From Plastoroseomonas hellenica (lineage in GTDB: Bacteria > Pseudomonadota > Alphaproteobacteria > Acetobacterales > Acetobacteraceae), in assembly GCF_018129085.1 (NCBI RefSeq), contig NZ_JAAGBB010000016.1, positions 62,001 to 126,000 on the forward strand: a stretch of 64,000 nt of DNA, in the 5' to 3' direction. Below are positions 60,866 to 64,000 of the stretch, in pieces; within the stretch, counting starts at the first letter, position 1; the number at the start of each line of letters is the position of its first letter. The position numbers and the translations under genes were made by a program. The notes beneath the pieces are model-generated. The model ran no database searches and had not been told where the DNA came from. It saw nothing but the letters and a program-made list of their open reading frames with translations.

Positions 60866-62048
60866 TCTCCGTCCGGCGATGGGCGCGCCAGGCGACCGCC
60901 GCGCCTGCCAGCGGCAGCGCTGCCAGCACCGCGAAGGCCAGCGCGTAGGAGCCGACAGCGGCGAAGATCGCCGCGAACAGCGTCGGCCCCGTCACCACGC
61001 CCGCGAAGGTCACCGACAGCACCGCCCCGGTCGCGTGGCCCGACCCGCCGGGCGGCGCGAGGCGCGACGCCTCCGCCAGCATCACCCCGTTCCAGCCGGC
61101 GGCGCAGAGGCCGAGCAGGCAGAGCATCGGCGCCAACGCCGCCATCGGCCAGCCGGTTGTGAGCGGCAGCGGCAGCAACATCGCCGCCGTCATCAGCCCG
61201 AGCCCCGCCAGCACCTTGAGGCCCGATCGCATGCGATCCGCCATCCAGGCCCAGAGGATGCGCCCGAAGGCGCCCGTGATCTGCAAGGCGGCAGCGAGCA
61301 CCCCTGCCACCACCGGGCTCCAGCCGAATTCCTCGACCAGCATCGTCACCGCATAGGCGCCGAGTGCCAACTGCGCCGCCGAATAGAGCGCGCCGATGAT
61401 CGCGACCGAAGCAAGCCCCGGGCGGGCGCGCAGCAGCGACAGCCCGCCCCCCGCACCGCGCAGCGGCGCCGCCGGGTTGCGCGCGGCATCCCAGTGCCGT
61501 CGGAACAGCCCAAGGGCCAGCGTCATCGCCAACAGCACCGTGGCGACCGCCAGCGCCGCCCCGCGCCAACCGATCGCGATCGCGAGGCCCGGCAGCACGA
61601 GCCCGGCCAGCGCCGCGCCGAACGGCACGCCCATCTGCTTGATGCCGTAGACCAGGTTGCGCCGGCCGGCCGGCGTCATGCGGCTCAGCACCATCGACGC
61701 CGCCGGATTGGTCAGCCCATAGCCGGCCCCGATCAGCACCGAACCCAGCACCGCGCCCGGCAGCCCGCCGAGCGCGATGAGCACGCAACCCGCCGCGCCC
61801 GCCGCCACCGCCACCTGGCTGCCCCGCGCCGGGCCCCAGCGCCCGATCAGCCCGCCGGCGATCGAGGAGACCAGCGCCGCGGCGATATAGATCGCCGCGA
61901 CCTGATGCCCGATCCAATGCGGCTCCACCCCCAGGTCGCGCAACGCGAAGGGCGCCAGCACCGGCAGGATGAAGACCGCAAAAGTCGCCAGCCCCTGCGT
62001 GGCCGTGGTCGCCACCAGCGCGGCCGTGAGCCCGGAGGCGTGGGCCAT
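60852..62048 (-). CDS. MFS transporter
   Basis: A 398-residue protein with about 12 membrane helices and an MFS pattern, including GGLIGRWGPARGSQ after helix 2 and ILWAWMADRMRSGLKVLA between the halves. Substrate unknown. The ATG at 62048 (MAHASGLTAALVATTATQGL) is preferred over a longer start that would add a hydrophilic leader reading through a palindromic region. Upstream is a hairpin cluster, then the aldehyde dehydrogenase gene on the same strand. Confidence 0.87.
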   Translation of the reverse strand: MAHASGLTAALVATTATQGLATFAVFILPVLAPFALRDLGVEPHWIGHQVAAIYIAAALVSSIAGGLIGRWGPARGSQVAVAAGAAGCVLIALGGLPGAVLGSVLIGAGYGLTNPAASMVLSRMTPAGRRNLVYGIKQMGVPFGAALAGLVLPGLAIAIGWRGAALAVATVLLAMTLALGLFRRHWDAARNPAAPLRGAGGGLSLLRARPGLASVAIIGALYSAAQLALGAYAVTMLVEEFGWSPVVAGVLAAALQITGAFGRILWAWMADRMRSGLKVLAGLGLMTAAMLLPLPLTTGWPMAALAPMLCLLGLCAAGWNGVMLAEASRLAPPGGSGHATGAVLSVTFAGVVTGPTLFAAIFAAVGSYALAFAVLAALPLAGAAVAWRAHRRTEITPP

Positions 62049-62093
62049 GTCAGGCAGCCCGGAAGGGGCTTTGCCCCTCCCGGCCCCACCCCA

Positions 62094-62115
62094 CCAGGAG
62101 GATAGATCCTCCTGG
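62094..62115. repeat. perfect 22-bp palindrome
   Basis: CCAGGAGGAT-AG-ATCCTCCTGG lies 46 bp upstream of the MFS start. It contains AGGAGG in both directions and may be an mRNA hairpin that hides a ribosome site, or a protein-binding palindrome. Confidence 0.7.
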
Positions 62116-62131
62116 ACCTGCTTCACTTGGC

Positions 62132-62187
62132 GCCCTGATGGCCAAGGGGGCCGCCCACTTCGGGGCGGCCCCCTTGGCCATCAGGGC
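62132..62187. terminator. very strong 25-bp hairpin between MFS and aldehyde dehydrogenase genes
   Basis: Two perfectly complementary 25-nt arms (62132-62156 and 62163-62187) enclose the 6-nt loop ACTTCG. It is extremely GC-rich. It has no T tract but would block or stabilise the 3' end of the aldehyde dehydrogenase transcript reading toward the MFS gene. Confidence 0.7.
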
Positions 62188-62237
62188 TCTAAACGTAAAC
62201 GGGGTCGAGGCGCCTGTAGGCTCCTCGCGGGTGGGGT

Positions 62238-62262
62238 CCGGGGAGGGCAGCGCCCTCCCCGG
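62238..62262 (-). terminator. hairpin directly after the aldehyde dehydrogenase stop
   Basis: CCGGGGAGGGC-AGC-GCCCTCCCCGG, a perfect 11-bp stem with 3-nt loop, starts 8 bases downstream of the stop. Probable 3'-end structure of the dehydrogenase transcript. Confidence 0.55.
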
Positions 62263-62270
62263 GATACCCC

Positions 62271-63704
62271 TCACAGCCCAGCCTGGCTCACGAACTTGGT
62301 GTTGAGATAGGCCTCGATCGCCTCGGTGCCGCCTTCGCTGCCGTAGCCGCTGTCCTTGATGCCGCCGAAGGGCACTTCGGGCAAAGCGAGGCCGAGGTGG
62401 TTGATCGTCATCATGCCGCTCTCGACCTTCGCCGCGATCGCGTTCGCGGTCTTGGCCGAACGGGTGAAGGCGTAGGAGGCGAGGCCGTAAGGCAGCCGGT
62501 TCGCTTCCTCCACCACCTCGTCGAAATCCTTGAAGCGGGAGATCATGGCGACCGGGCCGAAGGGCTCCTCGTTCATGATGCGCGCGCTCTTCGGCACGCC
62601 GGTCATGACGGTCGGCTGGTAGAAATAGCCCTTGTTGCCGATGCGCTCGCCGCCGGTGTGGATCTCGGCGCCGTTCTTGCGCGCATCCGCCACCAGACCA
62701 TCCACCGCCGGGATGCGGCGGTCATGGGCGAGCGGGCCCATCTGGGTCCCCTCCTCCATGCCGGAGCCCACCTTCAGGGCGCGGGCGGCGGCGACGAACT
62801 TCTCGACGAACGGCTCGTAGAGCGCATCCTGCACCAGGAAGCGGGTCGGGCTGACGCAGACCTGGCCGGCATTGCGGAACTTCGCCCCAGCCAGGGTGCG
62901 CGCCGCGAGGTCGAGGTCGGCATCGTCGAAGACGATCGCCGGTGCATGGCCGCCGAGTTCCATCGTGGCGCGCTTCATGTGCTTGCCGGCGAGGGCTGCC
63001 AGCAGCTTGCCGACCGGGGTGGAGCCGGTGAAGGTCACCTTCCGGATGACCGGATGCGCGATCAGGTATTCGCTGATCTCACCCGGCACGCCGTAGACGA
63101 GGCTGACGACGCCCTTCGGCAGGCCGGCATCGAGAAAGGCCTGGATCAGCGCGGCCGGGGAAGCCGGGGTCTCCTCCGGCGCCTTGACGATGATCGAGCA
63201 GCCGGTGGCGAGTGCCGCCGAGAGCTTGCGCACCACCTGATTGATCGGGAAGTTCCAGGGCGTGAAGGCGGCGACGGGGCCGACCGGCTCCTTCACGACG
63301 AGCTGGTAGACGCCCTCGGCGCGGGCCGGAATGACGCGGCCATAGGCGCGGCGGGCTTCCTCGGCGAACCAGTCGATGACGTCGGCGCCGGCCAGCACTT
63401 CCATTTTCGCCTCGGGCAGCGGCTTGCCCTGCTCCAGGGTCATCAGCTTGGCGATTTCGTCGGCGCGGGAGCGGAAGATGTCGGCGGCCTTGCGCATCAG
63501 CTTGGAGCGCTCGAAGGCGGAGACCTTGCGCCAGGTGGCGAAGCCGGCCTCGGCGGCTTCCAGCGCCTCGTCGAGATCATCGGTGCTGGCATGGGCGACC
63601 TTGCCGATCACTTCTTCGGTCGCCGGGTTGAGCACGGGGATGGTGCGGCCGGAGCGCGCCTGGCGCCACTCGCCGGCGATGTGCAGCAGGGTATCGCGAT
63701 ACAT
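62271..63704 (-). CDS. gabD: NAD(P)-dependent aldehyde dehydrogenase, succinate-semialdehyde type
   Basis: A 477-residue aldehyde dehydrogenase. [33 protein letters not shown], catalytic Glu in [13 protein letters not shown] and catalytic Cys in [14 protein letters not shown] are all present; MNEEPFGPV is the C-terminal Glu motif. The pattern is that of GabD-type enzymes oxidising succinate semialdehyde to succinate, though related semialdehydes are possible. The ATG at 63704 lies 8 bases from AGGAGG and is chosen over one at 63710 only 2 bases away. Confidence 0.88.
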   Translation of the reverse strand: MYRDTLLHIAGEWRQARSGRTIPVLNPATEEVIGKVAHASTDDLDEALEAAEAGFATWRKVSAFERSKLMRKAADIFRSRADEIAKLMTLEQGKPLPEAKMEVLAGADVIDWFAEEARRAYGRVIPARAEGVYQLVVKEPVGPVAAFTPWNFPINQVVRKLSAALATGCSIIVKAPEETPASPAALIQAFLDAGLPKGVVSLVYGVPGEISEYLIAHPVIRKVTFTGSTPVGKLLAALAGKHMKRATMELGGHAPAIVFDDADLDLAARTLAGAKFRNAGQVCVSPTRFLVQDALYEPFVEKFVAAARALKVGSGMEEGTQMGPLAHDRRIPAVDGLVADARKNGAEIHTGGERIGNKGYFYQPTVMTGVPKSARIMNEEPFGPVAMISRFKDFDEVVEEANRLPYGLASYAFTRSAKTANAIAAKVESGMMTINHLGLALPEVPFGGIKDSGYGSEGGTEAIEAYLNTKFVSQAGL

Positions 63705-63808
63705 ACGCATCTCCTCCTGGCCGCTTCGGTACGGCCCTCTCGGAGGAGAGTCCTAGAAGCCCGCGGGCGGGACGTCCACCCGGGGCGGGGGACATCCGCG
63801 AGCCCTTG

Positions 63809-63972
63809 GAGACCGTTCGGGAATGGCGGGCGGGCGGAGGGCTGGCGAGGGATTTTTCGTCCCTGGCGTGTCGGCCGAGGCAGCCGATGCTGGTCGCATC
63901 CGCGAGGAAGCCGGCGCGGCAGGGGCGGAAAGGACCTGCCGGGCCTACCCGCCGGCATTTCCAAACGGATTC
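63809..63972. mobile_element. MITE copy 4, near the right edge
   Basis: A 164-bp, more diverged copy. Ends GAGACCGTTCGGGAA and TTTCCAAACGGATTC are imperfect inverted repeats; flanks are TTG (63806-63808) and TTA (63973-63975). The interior keeps AGGGATTTTTCGTCCCT, while the second hairpin carries changes (GCCGATGC-TGGTC-GCATCCGC). The 25 bases beyond it to the window edge show no clear gene. Confidence 0.8.
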
Positions 63973-64000
63973 TTAGACGCCGCCGGCTGGCCGCATTCAC

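Noticed and set aside
63973..64000. TTA at the right edge as the stop of a minus-strand gene beyond the window
   Set aside because: The same frame contains a TGA eight codons upstream within the window, so a long gene cannot end there.
1..64000. CRISPR arrays, prophage or complete insertion sequences
   Set aside because: No regularly spaced repeats, phage structural genes or transposase frames were found on either strand; only the small MITE-like elements are present.

Overview
This 64 kb window is high-GC bacterial chromosome. It most resembles an alphaproteobacterium of the Rhodospirillales/Acetobacteraceae, with a Roseomonas-like flavour. This is inferred from gene content and order: a gatCAB block divergent from ruvX-pyrB-pyrC-plsY-dprA-topA-rnr, rpmG next to a PleD-type protein, a SAM-II riboswitch on metZ, and many orphan tripartite-tricarboxylate (Bug/TctC) receptors. 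No 16S gene is present, so the assignment is indirect.

Regions. (1) 1-3178: NRDE-family protein, small conserved protein, SCO1-type copper chaperone and ribonucleotide reductase beta subunit. (2) 3306-9163: the most interesting locus. A receiver-PAS-GGDEF-EAL protein is translationally coupled to an RpfC-like membrane hybrid sensor kinase (HisKA, HATPase, REC, Hpt). Convergent to them lies a DSF synthase (RpfF) with both catalytic glutamates. It reads as a diffusible-signal-factor quorum-sensing module whose output protein carries cyclic-di-GMP synthase and phosphodiesterase domains in place of the classical RpfG HD-GYP protein. (3) 9380-16846: catabolic and uptake genes (enolase-superfamily enzyme, Bug receptors, amidase, peptide-type ABC binding protein, quinone oxidoreductase). 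(4) 16864-33761: housekeeping block, namely gatB/gatA/gatC, ruvX, pyrB with a non-catalytic pyrC-like gene, plsY, dprA, topA, rnr, an S41 protease, rpmG (not in the supplied gene calls, 55 aa) and pleD. (5) 34126-42442: SDR enzyme, serine-glyoxylate-type aminotransferase, a large FAD/Fe-S oxidoreductase, DUF924 protein, lipase-like protein, VWA/DUF1194 protein and an alpha/beta hydrolase. (6) 42481-49859: aromatic or acid catabolism cluster with GntR regulator, extradiol-dioxygenase-like VOC enzyme, an internally deleted fumarylacetoacetate-hydrolase gene, amidohydrolase, second enolase-superfamily enzyme and three Bug receptors. (7) 49908-54188: tRNA-Gly(CCC), SAM-II riboswitch and metZ, apaG, folE, MocR-type regulator. 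(8) 54395-63704: coupled operon of enoyl-CoA hydratase, MmgE/PrpD, MBL hydrolase and histidine phosphatase; two more Bug receptors; a glycine-zipper protein; MFS transporter; succinate-semialdehyde-type dehydrogenase.

Dispersed through the window are four copies of a roughly 162-bp non-coding element with terminal inverted repeats (GAGACCGTTTGGAAA type), two internal hairpins and TNA-like 3-bp flanking duplications. They look like MITEs of an IS5-family (IS1031-group) element. One copy sits exactly between topA and rnr, and removing it would make the two genes directly adjacent. No complete insertion sequence, prophage or CRISPR array was seen.
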